Part shown: piece by piece, positions 51,161 to 63,180 of the stretch
Layout: each line of letters starts with the position of its first letter
How positions within the stretch are numbered: position 1 is the stretch's first letter
Source: Oreocharis arfaki
Taxonomy: Eukaryota > Chordata > Aves > Passeriformes > Paramythiidae
Assembly: GCA_013398015.1 (NCBI GenBank)
Contig: VZRR01002172.1
Span: 124,001 to 188,000, forward strand
Reading direction: 5' to 3'
Length of the DNA stretch: 64,000 bases
The notes under the pieces: model-generated
Told to the model about the DNA's origin: nothing
What the model saw: the letters and a program-made list of their open reading frames with translations, nothing else
The model's database searches: none
Program-made: the position numbers and the translations under genes

Positions 51161-51555
51161 TTCTTGGATCCTTTTGACAAGACAGGCCCACCAGATGTAA
51201 TTAAAACCTGAAACTTCTTCAACCAATCCCATTGCATGCGAAAAAGGTTTGAAAATGTCATTTAAAGATCAGACCACCTTATAAAAGTCCTTAAAAGTAG
51301 ATTAATACAAAAATTAATATAGTGCCAAGGTTTCCAAGCTTTTGTCAAGCTTTTCATGTTGCTCATTAGACCTACTTATTCAGCAGTAAGATAAAAACTG
51401 ATGGTATAGCTTTCAGTTCTCTGAGGCTCGGTAAGTGCTTTATCACCTCCCCCAGTCTGACAAGCAGGTGAAGAAAGAGCCATGAACCAGGCCTGTTTTG
51501 CTGAAAGTCATAATCCTTATTATTCTTACTCCTATCCAAACTTCTTTACTCATAC

Positions 51556-51732
51556 CAGGCAACGGCACTGCTGGCAGCTGTAGGTCCAGTTGTCCCCGCT
51601 GCGGTAGAGCTTGTGCCCAGTTTGGTCGAGGCACTGGCTGGTGACACGAGTGTCGCACTCTGGGCAGCAGAAGAGGTCAGCGCTGGGGCTCCTGCAGTCA
51701 CAGGCTGTTCTCCGGCAGAAAATCCTTCCATC
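51556..51732 (-). CDS. NELL1: NELL1 exon: end of one VWC module and start of the next
   Basis: This 177-nt exon of 59 codons starts after CTCACAG with GATGGAAGG (Asp-Gly-Arg) and ends CTG before GTATGA. The first part, with FCRRTACDC and FCCPEC, completes the VWC module begun in the preceding exon and carries the paired CCxxC cysteines typical of VWC. The second part, from SQCLDQTGHKLY to CQQCRCL, opens the following VWC module. It contains the sequon NWT. Both flanking introns are phase 0. A longer unspliced open frame runs through this exon in both directions, but the splice sites and the family alignment define the edges. VWC modules are small disulfide-rich extracellular units that commonly bind BMP-like or matrix partners. 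Confidence 0.95.
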
Positions 51733-52600
51733 CTGTGAGGACACATTGCCCTGACGTCAACCACAAACTGCCAGACAGCAACCCAGGTAAGGTCACAGGG
51801 TGTATACATCAAAGGGCACATCTTTGGCTTATCAGGAAATACTAATTTCTTAGTGTATTCCATGCCAATAACGACTGGATCTCGCCTGTTGTAATACAAC
51901 AAATACCAGTACTATCGCAATTTCTGTCAGTGCATGGATCCAATTCTGTCTGAATCTGAAAACACTGTTTGCCTGTCTCCAGCTAACTGAATTTAAAAGC
52001 ACTCAGTATCTCAGCGAAATACAGTGAAGCAATTTCATATCTCATTGGTTAAATCAACAAACTCTTCATGCAGTTGCCACTCTAATATATATAATATTTA
52101 TTTAGCACTGTTTTGACAGAATGTACTACTGTGAAGAAAGTAAGTTGAATAAAGGTGGTCCCTTTAACTTAATCAGAGCAAAATATAGCACAATCACAGT
52201 AGCACTAATTGTTCTTTATTCTGACCACTGTGTCTGTCCCACATCTGGACCTACAGTACACCACCTTAAAGATAAAAGAACTTACCATCATTCATTATAA
52301 TTCAGTACATGTATTACAGAGGGCCTGGATAAAGCTATATTCTGCTTTGGATCACAACTATACAATTCCTAAAGCAACTCCATTCATTTCATTGCAGTTT
52401 TTCCTAGCCTCATCAGAACTTTGTTCTGAATCTGTTATCTGATATAAGGAAGAAAATTTCATTGCAGCAAATATAAGAACACCCTTCAATGCAAGGGAAT
52501 TTATTTCCTCTGATCCTTGAAAAAAACTTATTTCTAGTAAGAGTGAGTGCAGCCCAGGATGTCTTTTCCACAGGCACACGAAACAGCCATAAGCACAGCA

Positions 52601-52699
52601 TAGGATCACAGAATGGTTTGGGTTGGAAGGGGCTCTAAAGCTCATCTTGTTCTAACCCCCCTGCCATGGGCAGAGACACCTTCCACTAGATCTGGTTGC
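52601..52699 (-). mobile_element. CR1 LINE 3' end inside a NELL1 intron
   Basis: The plus strand reads GATCACAGAATGGTTTGGGT, then CCCCTGCCATGGGCAGAGAC and CCACTAGATC, which is the antisense of the CR1 3' terminus. About 100 bp remain. It is in the same orientation as NELL1. Confidence 0.9.
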
Positions 52700-55600
52700 T
52701 CAGCATGTAGCATGGCGGGTGACTGCTTACGATTTGTTGTAGGAACCAGGGTTTGGTTCCTATTTTAAAGCAAAGCCAGTCTTGTCCACGACGCAACATG
52801 TACAAAATTAGCACCAGGGAATCACAATGCCATGTCAGTTCAGTGTCACTGCTGCATTTCATCGTAGTTTTGAATGCATTAGAATATTCCTTGCTATTGT
52901 AAAAATAATTAACATTATTTCCTATGCCTAACAAGCAAAGCTGAAGACAACACAGAATTATGAGAAAGTAGAAAGCATGCCAGGTTAACATGGACCTGAA
53001 CCGCTTTTGCCAACTGCAGGGCATATATTACTCTACAAGCTTTGTTCAGTGTTGTATCAAACTAATGTAGGAATTCTGTACTAGTGGCTAGATTGCCACT
53101 TAAGCTGTGGGAGGGGGGCTAAACAAGCTTTATGTCCTTACTCAGCAGTCTGAGTAAATCATAAGGAAGAACGGCAGTAGCCCATTTCCTTAGCCATGGG
53201 TTCGGCCAGCTTTAGATGCACATCGAAAGCCAACTTAGCCCAGGAGCGCTGTCACAATGACCAGCTCCAGGCATGTGGGGCTCCAGTACGAGTCCAGGGA
53301 ACCTCGACCATGGCAGTCTCTCTCCTCTTCTTTGCTGATTAATAATGGCTAAAAACAGCCCATCTGCTTAAATCCAATTCAGGTTTCTAAGCTTTCAAGA
53401 TCAGTTTTCAAAATTCCCCTTTTGGCTGGTGACAGTGCTGGTAATTCTGTGCTTCCCTGAGCATATTTTACATTGCCTTTACTCTCCATATTTCAGAACA
53501 CTGAAAAAAACTGATGATTTTGCCAGAGAACTCTTGGTAATCATAATACACTGCTACTCTGTTTCATCTGTAAGCATCTGTTTTGTGCACAACCTCATTA
53601 GCTCTATACCTTTCAAAAACCATTTTAATCCCTCTACTGCAGTGACACAAAGCCTCTTAAGCTACATTATCTCATATGCATCTTTGCAGCTCAGCAGTAG
53701 CCCTGAGAAATACATAGAAAATTGAGAAATATATATAGAAAACCCTATTTTCTCTACATGAGTATAACATATAGCACCTTATTTCTACCTCTTCCTTCCC
53801 ACCTTCCTCACTGAATCAGTTCTACATTCTTCAAAAGCATCAGTGGTATGAACATAAAATTGTTCTTATCAAAGGAAAAACTGACACACAAGAGAATCAC
53901 TGCTAAGGGTGGTTCAAGTTTTCACAGAGCCCCAAAGCCAGTTTGGAAAGAAATCAAGACCCTGCAAAAACCAAACCACCAAATGGTTCTCACCCTCAGG
54001 AACATACATTGGCTTGGCAGATCCCCCTGCTCCCAGTGCTGTGTGTAACTCCCAGGTTTTTTTCATACAGGGAAGGGAGGGTTGTCTTAATCAGAAGACA
54101 GACTGGAAAGCCCAGATATAGCCAGACTGCACAGCGAGGCTTTGCTTTTTTCATGAGAGCACACTATAGCTTACCACTCCAAATTCTACCAGCCTTAAAG
54201 CTGATGGTCTGTTAAATCCACAACAGTTCAGAAAGATGCCTATATAAGACATGTCAAATATACTTAAGGGACAATGTTAATTTATAGTTTTGAGAATTTA
54301 TGATTTTGTAAACTTTATGTACATTTGGATGAACAAGAATGGTTTGAAGACACTGGGTCCGGTGAAACACTGGAACAGCCTGTGCTTCAGTAATGACACT
54401 TCACTTCATTATATAAATGAAGCTATATAATTTCCTATATCCCATAGTATCCTACTTCACAAATGGCCTTGAAGTTCATTAAGTAAGGTATTTAATTTCC
54501 TTTGCACCAGATTATAAATGAAAATATTTTAAAGATGATAACTATGTGTTTCAGCCAATGCACAAAATAGATCCACCTGACTTTTGCCAGAATAACTACA
54601 GCAAAAGAAAAGCCAGTTTCATTCCAAAACTGAAATGCTGATTTGCCTCCTGGATAAAAACAAGTAAGTAGGATCATTGCAAAGTTTGAGTAGGTAGTAT
54701 AAGGAATGGTTTAGTTACGTTCTGCTCTTTTCCTCCCTGCAAACCTAGCAGGCTGCAAAAGATCAAGTAGGGCCAGTTCTCCATGCAACTGCATGAAAAG
54801 GAGAGGTTTGAGAACTAGTCTGGTGTACCGGAAGCTATCAGGATGTATACAAATGTATTCCATTAAACACTGACTGAAGACTTTACATTCTGCCTGAGAT
54901 GTGATAGATGAGGAGCTTTTCCTGTTTTCCCTGCTCTATAGACAAGAATTTGCTCTTGAAACAGGCAGCTACTGGAATACAATTAAATGCAAATATTAAT
55001 TCACAGAGGGAAAAACTGAAGTGAGGAAGACACATAGTAAGAGTCATAACAACAGTGTCAGGCTTAGTTTAAACTATGTACTAGTTAATCATTTCTGTAT
55101 TTTCATATACTAGTAAGAACATTCAACATAAGATATACATGCAATGAGAAATGGCAAATAAAACAAATTACAAGCAATCTAAAATGTGAATACTAATGGT
55201 TATAATTCTGCAAAGGCAGGCCACATGTTTTCACATGTATGAAACTGTTTATTCTATTGACTGGAATCCTTTCATAAACTTGCCAGTTCCCCAGGATTAC
55301 CATAAAAGCTTGATATAGATTCAGTAATGTTGTACACTTCAGCTTCTGAAAGAAGGAATTTTAGGGAGCTTGAGGCTACTTGAAGTAAAAAATATAGCAA
55401 CTAACAAGAACATACTCCCTACTGAGCCCAAACCAGCAGTGTACTTTTTAGGTTCTATTCACTCTGAACTCTTAATTTTCCCTTGCAAAACACATTTGCA
55501 AAACACCATTGCAAAACAGAAAGGATGAGGCTTTCAGCTTCTTGCAACTTCAAAACACCTCTTTCCCTTTTTTCCCCCTCAAACCCTCTCATGCGTCTCT

Positions 55601-55907
55601 GGCTCCCAAGCATTGACATGGAGACTGATAGGCCAATCCCATGCTCCATCTTCTGCTTTTCACAGAAGCCAAAACCTAATTTCACTTGAACTCATGTTCA
55701 CACAGCCTATAGTGCCCCGCTGTGCATTTGGACAGCTTTACCCATGCTATGAATGAATCAGGTCAAAGCAACCATAAAAGACCAACCACTTCTCAGATTA
55801 GGGCGTTTCTAAAATTCTTCTGATTTCAAAGAGAGTATTCCTCTGTTAACTAGTGAAAATCAAGAAAGCAGAGCCAAATGTTCTTCTAACTTGGTTACCA
55901 TATTCAG

Positions 55908-55921
55908 AAAAAAAAAAAAAA
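55908..55921. repeat. Poly-A run in a NELL1 intron
   Basis: Fourteen consecutive A residues, followed by further A/C-rich low-complexity sequence up to about 55970. Confidence 0.85.
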
Positions 55922-56658
55922 GGAAATTTCCAGGGGAAAAATACCAAAACAACAAAAAAAACCCCCCACCCTGATCTAAATGTTAACTCTTTAAGGTACA
56001 TCCACTGATACTAGACCTGGCTTCTCCAAACATGCAGAGTGAGCTGCACTGCTCAAGTGGGAGAGCTGCCAACCAAGGCCAAGCTGGGATGAGAAGGAAA
56101 AAGCTGGCCTTCACCCTTCTTCACTTTAAGGAAATTAAGTGCCTGTTGCTGGGTCTTCTGACCTTTGACTCATGCTCAGACCTTTCTTCTCACCCAGTTA
56201 ATTCATACGTATTTCAAACAAAGGGAAACACAGCCAGCTGGAAGTTGGATGACTACAGTGCTGAGAGATGCATATTCGTATGAAAAAGAAATTAAGATCA
56301 GTTTTCAGCATTTCCAGTAAGCGTGCTGGAACCTGCCCATTGTGTTAAAGGGTAATGCAAGACCCTCCTCAAGGCACACTCTGAAATGCTCTGGCCCACA
56401 GGGTGACATGGTAGAGGCTCAGCAGGGTTAGCCATTATTCAGTTGTATGTGTGGTTGTGCAAAATAAGAAAAGAAATGCCTTCCCAGAAGAATATCCCCA
56501 ACCCAGCTTCAGTGTCCACAGCAGAGCTTACCTTTTGTCTCAGTGCCTTGGGCTCAGGCTAATATTTTTGCCAACAACAGCAGCACTGCAATATTGGGTT
56601 TCTGACATAAGGCCAGAGAATTAAAGGACTCCTGAAACCCAGGCCAGCTGGATCTCAC

Positions 56659-56852
56659 CTTGCAGGAACAAACGGAGCATCTGTCCTCTCTCAGGGTCCA
56701 CACCTGCCCGTTCCGCTTGAAGCCGCCTTCATGGGGACAGTCTCCAGTGCAAGATGGTCCGGATGGACAAAGGCAGTCAAACCCTCCTGCCAGGTTCACA
56801 CAGGCTGAATCATTCCAACAGGTGTGGATCTTTAAGGCACACTCATCGATAT
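56659..56852 (-). CDS. NELL1: NELL1 exon: last calcium-binding EGF domain plus start of a VWC module
   Basis: This 194-nt exon has acceptor TTTTGCAG before ATATCGATGAG and donor AAG before GTGAGA. Two bases complete a split Asp codon, followed by 64 residues ending in CSVCSCK. The DIDEC start, six cysteines and the C-x-N-x4-F-x-C-x-C pattern (CVNLAGGFDCLC) define a complete calcium-binding EGF domain with a consensus site for Asn beta-hydroxylation. NDS is a potential N-glycosylation sequon. From GDCPHEGG onward come the first four cysteines of a VWC module, which continues in the next exon. In this family the EGF repeats take part in calcium-dependent ligand and receptor contacts; that role is family knowledge, not visible here. 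The exon is entered in phase 1 and left in phase 0. Confidence 0.95.
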
Positions 56853-57350
56853 CTGCAAAACAGCACATTTATAAAAGCTTCAGGAACATTTTTCATGGGG
56901 CAAGTTTTATTTCTGCATAAAGTAATTATTGCTGATTCTGCCTTGCTAGTGGATGAGGGTGCATTCCTTTTTACATCTTCCATATTTAATTGGTAGACTT
57001 TAAGCACTGATGGGTTTTAAGTTATTCTTCAGCATGTATTTTGATTCCACCAAGAATTCTTCAACTATCTCTACCAGGCTTAATTGTAAATGCTGAGTCT
57101 GATGTACCTAGTGGAACCATATGTCAGTGACAAACTTGAACCTTCAGATAAGGGTTCATACTCATTTCCCAGTGACTGGAAACTAGCGAGCAGAGTGACT
57201 TTCTGTCAACTAGACCGCTCTCTGTTCTGGGTTTTACATCAAAATAGAAGTGCATTATTCTTCATAATTTCCTAGCACAAGCAACATTCCCCATACTAAA
57301 AGCAGTCAGTTGCATCCTTTTCCCATTGCTGGAAGGTATAAGTGAATCGG

Positions 57351-57368
57351 AAAAAAAAAAAAAAAAAA
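57351..57368. repeat. Poly-A run in a NELL1 intron
   Basis: Eighteen consecutive A residues between TCGG and GGGAAAT. Confidence 0.9.
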
Positions 57369-60300
57369 GGGAAATAAAAAGAACTCAGAGGCACCTGATA
57401 CACAAAATCAAAGCCTTAAAGCTATGTAGTGTGATTTAGCAATGACACAAAGAATAGGTGACAAGAGAAAATCATTATACACCAGAGAAAAGCAAATTAC
57501 AGCATCCCATTAAATTTGCTTTCGAAAGGTAAAATATAATTATGCAATATGAATTTATCTAGGGAGTTCACGCAGCGTTCTTTTTCTTGCAATGAAAGCT
57601 ATTTGATTTTTAAGCATATTGTTAAAAAGAGGTATTTCTTTCAGACAGTAAGTTTGGACTTTTCTTAAACAATATACTGACAAATTGTCCAGATGAAACG
57701 CTAGTAAACTGGTGGGTGTCTTTTCTTCCAACATGAACAATGAAAACTAATCAACAGTGGAAGGAAGGCTGGAAAAGACGCATGTGATAGTTTCTGTTGT
57801 GATAGCTCCAGAAGAGTATTAGATGAATTCAGAAATTTCAAGGAAGAACCACCATACTTATAATTTGAAATGACCTTATTGCTAGGGTGAAATTTTAACT
57901 GTTCAGTATTACCCAACCGTACTTTTAACTTCTCTCTAAACCAACAAATTCAAAAGAATTTACAAACAAAAGTTACCTGAAGTCTATTTTAGGTGGGATG
58001 TGATGGCCAGTTGCCCTACTTTTTGGACAAGTGCCACGGGTTCCTGAGTCATCACCTCAAAATGTCCAATCTTAAAAAGACTTTAAGAATTCTCATTCTG
58101 GTGAAGGACACTCTTTATAACTATCAAATCACTAAATTCAGCCTGGTCTGGATAGTACAATTCCTGATTTCAATTCATAAATAGTCCAGGAACAAGTGGA
58201 AATGTGGTCATGCCCTTGGATTTGATTAAATGCAAAAATCAGTCTGCACAACCGAGTCAAAGCTTTGGGCTGCCAGAAAATTTCTGTTCCTTCTTGTGCT
58301 TATAGATCCAAAGGGAAGCTGGAGGCAATTTTACTGCCTTCACTGGGCTTCACTCCTGGGCTAACCTGTGGGCCAGTCCTTTGTCAGAAATGTTCCCAGT
58401 GGCCTGACAGCATGATTCAATTGCTCATCAGTCAGACTTGCCTAAAAATGGTGCATTTTGCTGTCCTGAAAGTCCTAATTGCCAGAAAAGAACATTATTG
58501 CTCTAGTGCACACCTTAGCCATAACTGAGTACTTGAAATATTCACTACTGGTGGTGTAAAACGTGCAGCACTAAGAGAAATTAAAACTTGTTGTTCATTG
58601 TTTAGCAAGTGCCAGAGTACTGCAGGCAGTAAAAAACATGAAGACTGACATGAAGAGAACTATGAATGAACTGGTATCAAACGAATTATATCCAAATAGC
58701 TACTGTAAAACTTAAAACATTCTTAAAGATATCCCATTTTCCTTTCAATTGACTTTGACTTGTATTTTTTGTTGAGTACAAAGGTATAAATGAAGCATTC
58801 ACTTTGCCTTTGGTGGTTTCAACAAGCGTCATCACTATTGTCTTCCCTACCACATTAAGAACTCCTTGACTATAATCTGTATAGGATGTAGTAGAATAAC
58901 AGTGCAGATTAGAAGGGTAGCTTTCACAGTTCAAAACTAAAAGGATTTCACAGATGAATATAAAGCCATATTGCCTACAGAGCTGCATTTAATTGCTTTA
59001 CTTATGACACTGAAATCTAATTCTGTTTCCATGTAATTTAACAGATTTATGGAAAGCCAGATGTTAGCAATTATAGAAACTAACATTATTCATGTTCTCA
59101 GTAGTACAGACCTGTTCACAAAGCCAACTTAATCTCTTATGCATATGCAGAAGGGAAGACCCCCCCCTATTTACATACCTCTGCTGCTATTCTCCATTTA
59201 GCACACATAAAAAGGATGTCCCCATTAAGAGCAGCCCAAACTGGTAAATGGGAGATTCCTGACAAAGAATCAAGCAAAGCATGAACATAATTTCCTAATT
59301 GCTACGCAGCTTTTTGGTTCTTTATGCAAATAATCGTTTATTATTATTTTATGGCATTTATTATTTAAAAGTTTTAGTCATTAATCAGATACAAAAGGCT
59401 TGGACATTGCACTCATTTTCAACTGAACTTTCAACAGGACTAATTTTCTTGGAATATCCCTCTGGCAGTTTTTTTGTCGTCGCTGATTGCATTTCCTAAA
59501 GTCAGAAAAAAGACACAATGACTTTCCTAAAGTCAGAACAAACAATGTTCCCAGTAACTTGAGGGAAAAAAATTATAAGCATAACCTGTTTTTGTTCCTG
59601 TCACTCCTTCAGCCTTAAACCAGACTTGGGGGGTGGGGAAGAAAAAAACCCCAGCTAATTGCTCCCACACTGTTAGCTCTCAGTTAGGTACAGAAAATAT
59701 TTCATTTTAATGGAGATCAAATGGCCATATCAGTGTGAGATCAGCATGTAGATATCTATGCAAAGCATGAAAGAAAATACTTGTATTTAGTGTGAAATTT
59801 CTCTTAACAACTGGAATCAATGTGTCAACTTAGGTGTTGAAAAATTAACCTAGTTCAATTGTCCAAAACAATAATTTTGTGAATGTGAAAATTATGACAG
59901 GAGTTTTGCATTTAGCTAATTTTTCTACTATTCAAATCCTTGCTTAGCTCAAATTCCCCACATCCCCTCAGGTTTCATTTGCTTTCCCACAGTTCTCAGA
60001 AGATGCAGGCCCAAAACTGGAACATTTAATGATGGGCAATGCAAAACTGCACATAAATCTCATTTCCCATTATAACACCACAAAACAGGAAGGAAATAAA
60101 ATTTTAGTTTATAAATCAAGCAACTTTGAAGAACACTGCAAATAGCGAGGAGATTCCATATTCTTTCCCTATATATAAAGGACAAGAACAAAATGTCTGT
60201 CTTTACCTTTGGAGGGATTACTTCTTTCATGTATCCTGTCAACCTATGGAAATAATCTGATTTTCACACCTGAAATTGGATTTTGCAATTTTATTCATTA

Positions 60301-62460
60301 TACTGAGATTCTCTGTGGCAAAAACTGCTAATCAACCCAAATAAAAGTGGCAGAGCTTTCCTTCCCCTCTCCAGACAGTTCCTTTTCAAAGAGAAGTGAG
60401 GATGTAGTTGAAACACTCATATGAGCAGAAACTTGCTTGGACTGCAAAGCCTTATGCAATTTTCTATCAACAGCGTACAGCCAGCCAAGGGATTGCTGCC
60501 AAGACACGCCGACCATCACACAGCTGACCAGGATCTTTACTCTTCAAACACTCCAGGCAGTGCTTCTATAAACAAATGCACAGCCATAAGTACCTGACCA
60601 TACAGATTCTAGCAACCAGTAACATTTTGTGGATGAAAACAGAAAGAAAGCAAACCACCCCAGACATTCTAATTTCCAGTATATTCTCAAAGTACATGGA
60701 TAGCTCAGACAAGAAAACAGAATCAAAATGGAAGCAAATAATCCCTTGAGATGCAATTTCCTTTTCCATCCTTTTTGGCTGTAATGAGAAGTAATTTGCC
60801 TCAGATATTATGAGAGGTCCCACGGCCACTGCATTTGAATTGGGCAGAAGACAAGCATGACTGTACATATCAACACAACTTCATTAACTTGGTTTCACTG
60901 AAATTTTAAATCAATCCCTAGATACTATCATTTCTTAGTTTTCAAGGCTATTCAGGTTTTAATTTTAAGACTTTTCCACTGCACCTTAATAAAAGTGTGC
61001 AAGCAAGCCATGCAGTGTGGTGCTCTGTATTATCATGATAAGCTGTTGCAGAAGAAAGAACCATACTAATGTGCTAATTTTAACTGCTATGGTACATTAC
61101 ACCATTACAGTATATTGTTAACGTGAAAAATGTATGCTGGGCTCCCAAACCAATGTATGTCCAAGTTAACTAAACACTGTTTTGACAGATCATTTTTCCC
61201 AGGCAACTTGTCGCTTAGTGATTTTTGCCTTCTTTCTAAATCAAAGTTATTTGGAGTTGTCTTTGAAAAAATATCACCAAACACAGTCATTTTTAGCTAG
61301 AAAATATTTTATGATAGTCCTTTTATTCTGTAGACACACAGAGGTCTATTAAAGAATACTGCACAGTAAATTAGATTCTGAATATAGAATTTACTACAGG
61401 TTTCTAAAAATATAGAAATGACAAAACACAAATACCTTGAAGACGTGGAACACAACTTTCTATCAGAATACAAAAATTAGAATTTAATAAACGGAAATTA
61501 AGTAAGACAATCTGTTATTTACAGGATAAAATCCGCTGAAACCAACTCTGATACTGTGAGCTTTAAGAAATTCTATGCGCAGAACAGAAGAAAGGTGTAA
61601 AATAGCAGGTTCTAGTTGGTCTTGGATACTCTGTACCATATGCAAACCTTTCTGCCTACATTGCACTTCTGTACCAACAGAGAGGAAAGCAATTCTCAGG
61701 CACATGGGGAGATTTTCAAAGGATGAGTCTACCTTTCTGTGTGACACAGAAAGGGGGGAAAATAAACAAAACGTAATGTCCGTCACTTTTACTTTCTAAT
61801 CTAGATAAGGGACACCACTGCAGCATGCCATGGAATATATGAAAGCCTAAGGAACTGATTTAAAGCCCATTCAGGTTTGACCCTCAAGCACTGCTGCACC
61901 CAGATTTTGTGGGAGACTAATCTCTGTGGAGTTTTCTTTCGTGAGCTCGAGTCCTACCTTTTTCCAGCTTTCATTTCCCCCAACCACCAACTCTAATCCT
62001 GCAGTAAGGTCTAGCTATACTACCTTTAAGGCAGAAATAAATGGTGAATCCTATGGGGATTTGGTGGGAGGAGGATCCATGTTAAAGTTTCCTTGCAAAA
62101 TCTGTAGTGGTTCTTAAAGAAAAAAAGAAACAAAACCTGACAGGCACTGCTGCCTTGGTTGTTGTTCCTTCTGTGCATGCAAGTCCCAGTGTAGGGACCC
62201 AGAAAGACAAATCATTATGAAACAACCAGAATCAGTAAATCTGCACTCCAGGGTCTGAACAGAACTCTACAGTCTGGAAGCATCTCACTTAGAGATGGAG
62301 ATTCAAAAGTATAATTTGCTTTTTTATTTGTTTGTTTGTTTTTTAAACAGTAGACAGTCACAACTACTGTATCACACGACAGCTCACAATTCTCTATGAA
62401 GTACTATTGTTTCTTTACCTCAGAGTGCAGCAAAGCTCCTGTTACAAAATTTAAAAAACC

Positions 62461-62484
62461 CCAACCAACCAACCAACCAACCAA
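62461..62484. repeat. CCAA tetranucleotide microsatellite
   Basis: Six perfect CCAA units, ending at GGCAGC, in the NELL1 intron. Confidence 0.9.
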
Positions 62485-63130
62485 GGCAGCAGCTGTAGCC
62501 TACAGGTTTTAATTGGCAAGCAAACTTTGGTAGCAACTTCGTACAGCAACTGTCTTTTGTCTGCAAGCAGTATTCTTAATAACATATTGTGAAAGACCAG
62601 GGCCTCATAAAAACACTACTGTGGGAAATCAAATTACATTCTCTTAATTTGAGCCTGATCACCATCACTATATGAAGCTGACATCTTTGATAAAAGCTGT
62701 CTTTGGTTGATATTTTGAGCAATAAAAGAATTTTCCCTATCTTGAAGGGGCCTGGCTAAGCCACACATCCTTATTACCCCAGCTCTGGTACAGTACATTA
62801 TGACCTTCCTCGCCACATCTGCTGATTTACACAATTGTCCCTCGCCAGGTGACAAACTTTACTGTTTTCTCTTTGTCAACGAGAATACAGCTTTTAGGAG
62901 CACTGAGGGATCACAACGCTTCCCAGATAGATGCTATTTTTCTTAATGTTTTGCAAGCACTGCAGAGACAATGCAAGCAATGACTCAGCTCCAAGACCAC
63001 CTACATAAAAATGGAGGGAAAAGGGGTTAACCAATGTATACATAAATGTATCCAGCAAAAGCAACTTGCTGCCTGGGCTTTGGGCAATCTGTCAGAGATG
63101 AGTACTCCCTCCCACTGTCTTGTGATCTTC

Positions 63131-63180
63131 TTTTATTATTATTATTGTTATTATTATTTATTTTATTGTTATTATTTTTA
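63131..63180. repeat. TTA-rich microsatellite
   Basis: About fifty bases of imperfect TTA and TTTA units in the NELL1 intron. Confidence 0.85.

Larger units (their letters stand above)
49912..51555 (-). other. NELL1: NELL1 penultimate intron
   Basis: A 1644-bp phase-0 intron between CRCL and EGEV, with donor GTATGA and acceptor TTTTATAG. It contains a TTTATT-rich tract (50461-50497) and a 4-bp microsatellite (51136-51160). No other coding content is recognised. Confidence 0.9.
51733..56658 (-). other. NELL1: NELL1 intron between the EGF/VWC exon and the next VWC exon
   Basis: A 4926-bp phase-0 intron with donor GTGAGA and acceptor CTCACAG. It contains a CR1 3' fragment (52601-52699), a triple TTGCAAAAC repeat (55483-55517) and a poly-A run (55908-55921). 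No additional exon is needed, because the flanking residues CSCK and DGR are adjacent in the known protein. Confidence 0.9.
48402..56852 (-). other. NELL1: NELL1 gene, 3' part (four last coding exons and three introns)
   Basis: This span joins four minus-strand exons into one continuous reading frame for the C-terminal 214 residues of neural EGFL-like protein 1. NELL1 is a secreted multimeric glycoprotein with an N-terminal laminin-G-like domain, VWC modules, EGF repeats and more VWC modules; it is known for roles in bone and cartilage differentiation. NELL1 was chosen over its paralogue NELL2 because of segments such as CWNDSAC, RRTACDC, ADNITYDIRKTC and WTMAGSPCTTCKCK, which match the NELL1 I know and differ from NELL2. 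The protein begins off the right edge. The introns measure 4926, 1644 and 1234 bp. All three internal junctions are phase 0; the incoming junction at 56852 is phase 1, as is usual at EGF domain borders. No frameshift or internal stop is seen, so the gene looks intact here. Confidence 0.95.

Noticed and set aside
51546..51902. 118-codon minus-strand frame in a different frame over the NELL1 VWC exon
   Set aside because: Shadow of the real exon 51556-51732; its Ala/Ser/Thr-rich translation is the alternate frame of Cys-rich coding sequence.
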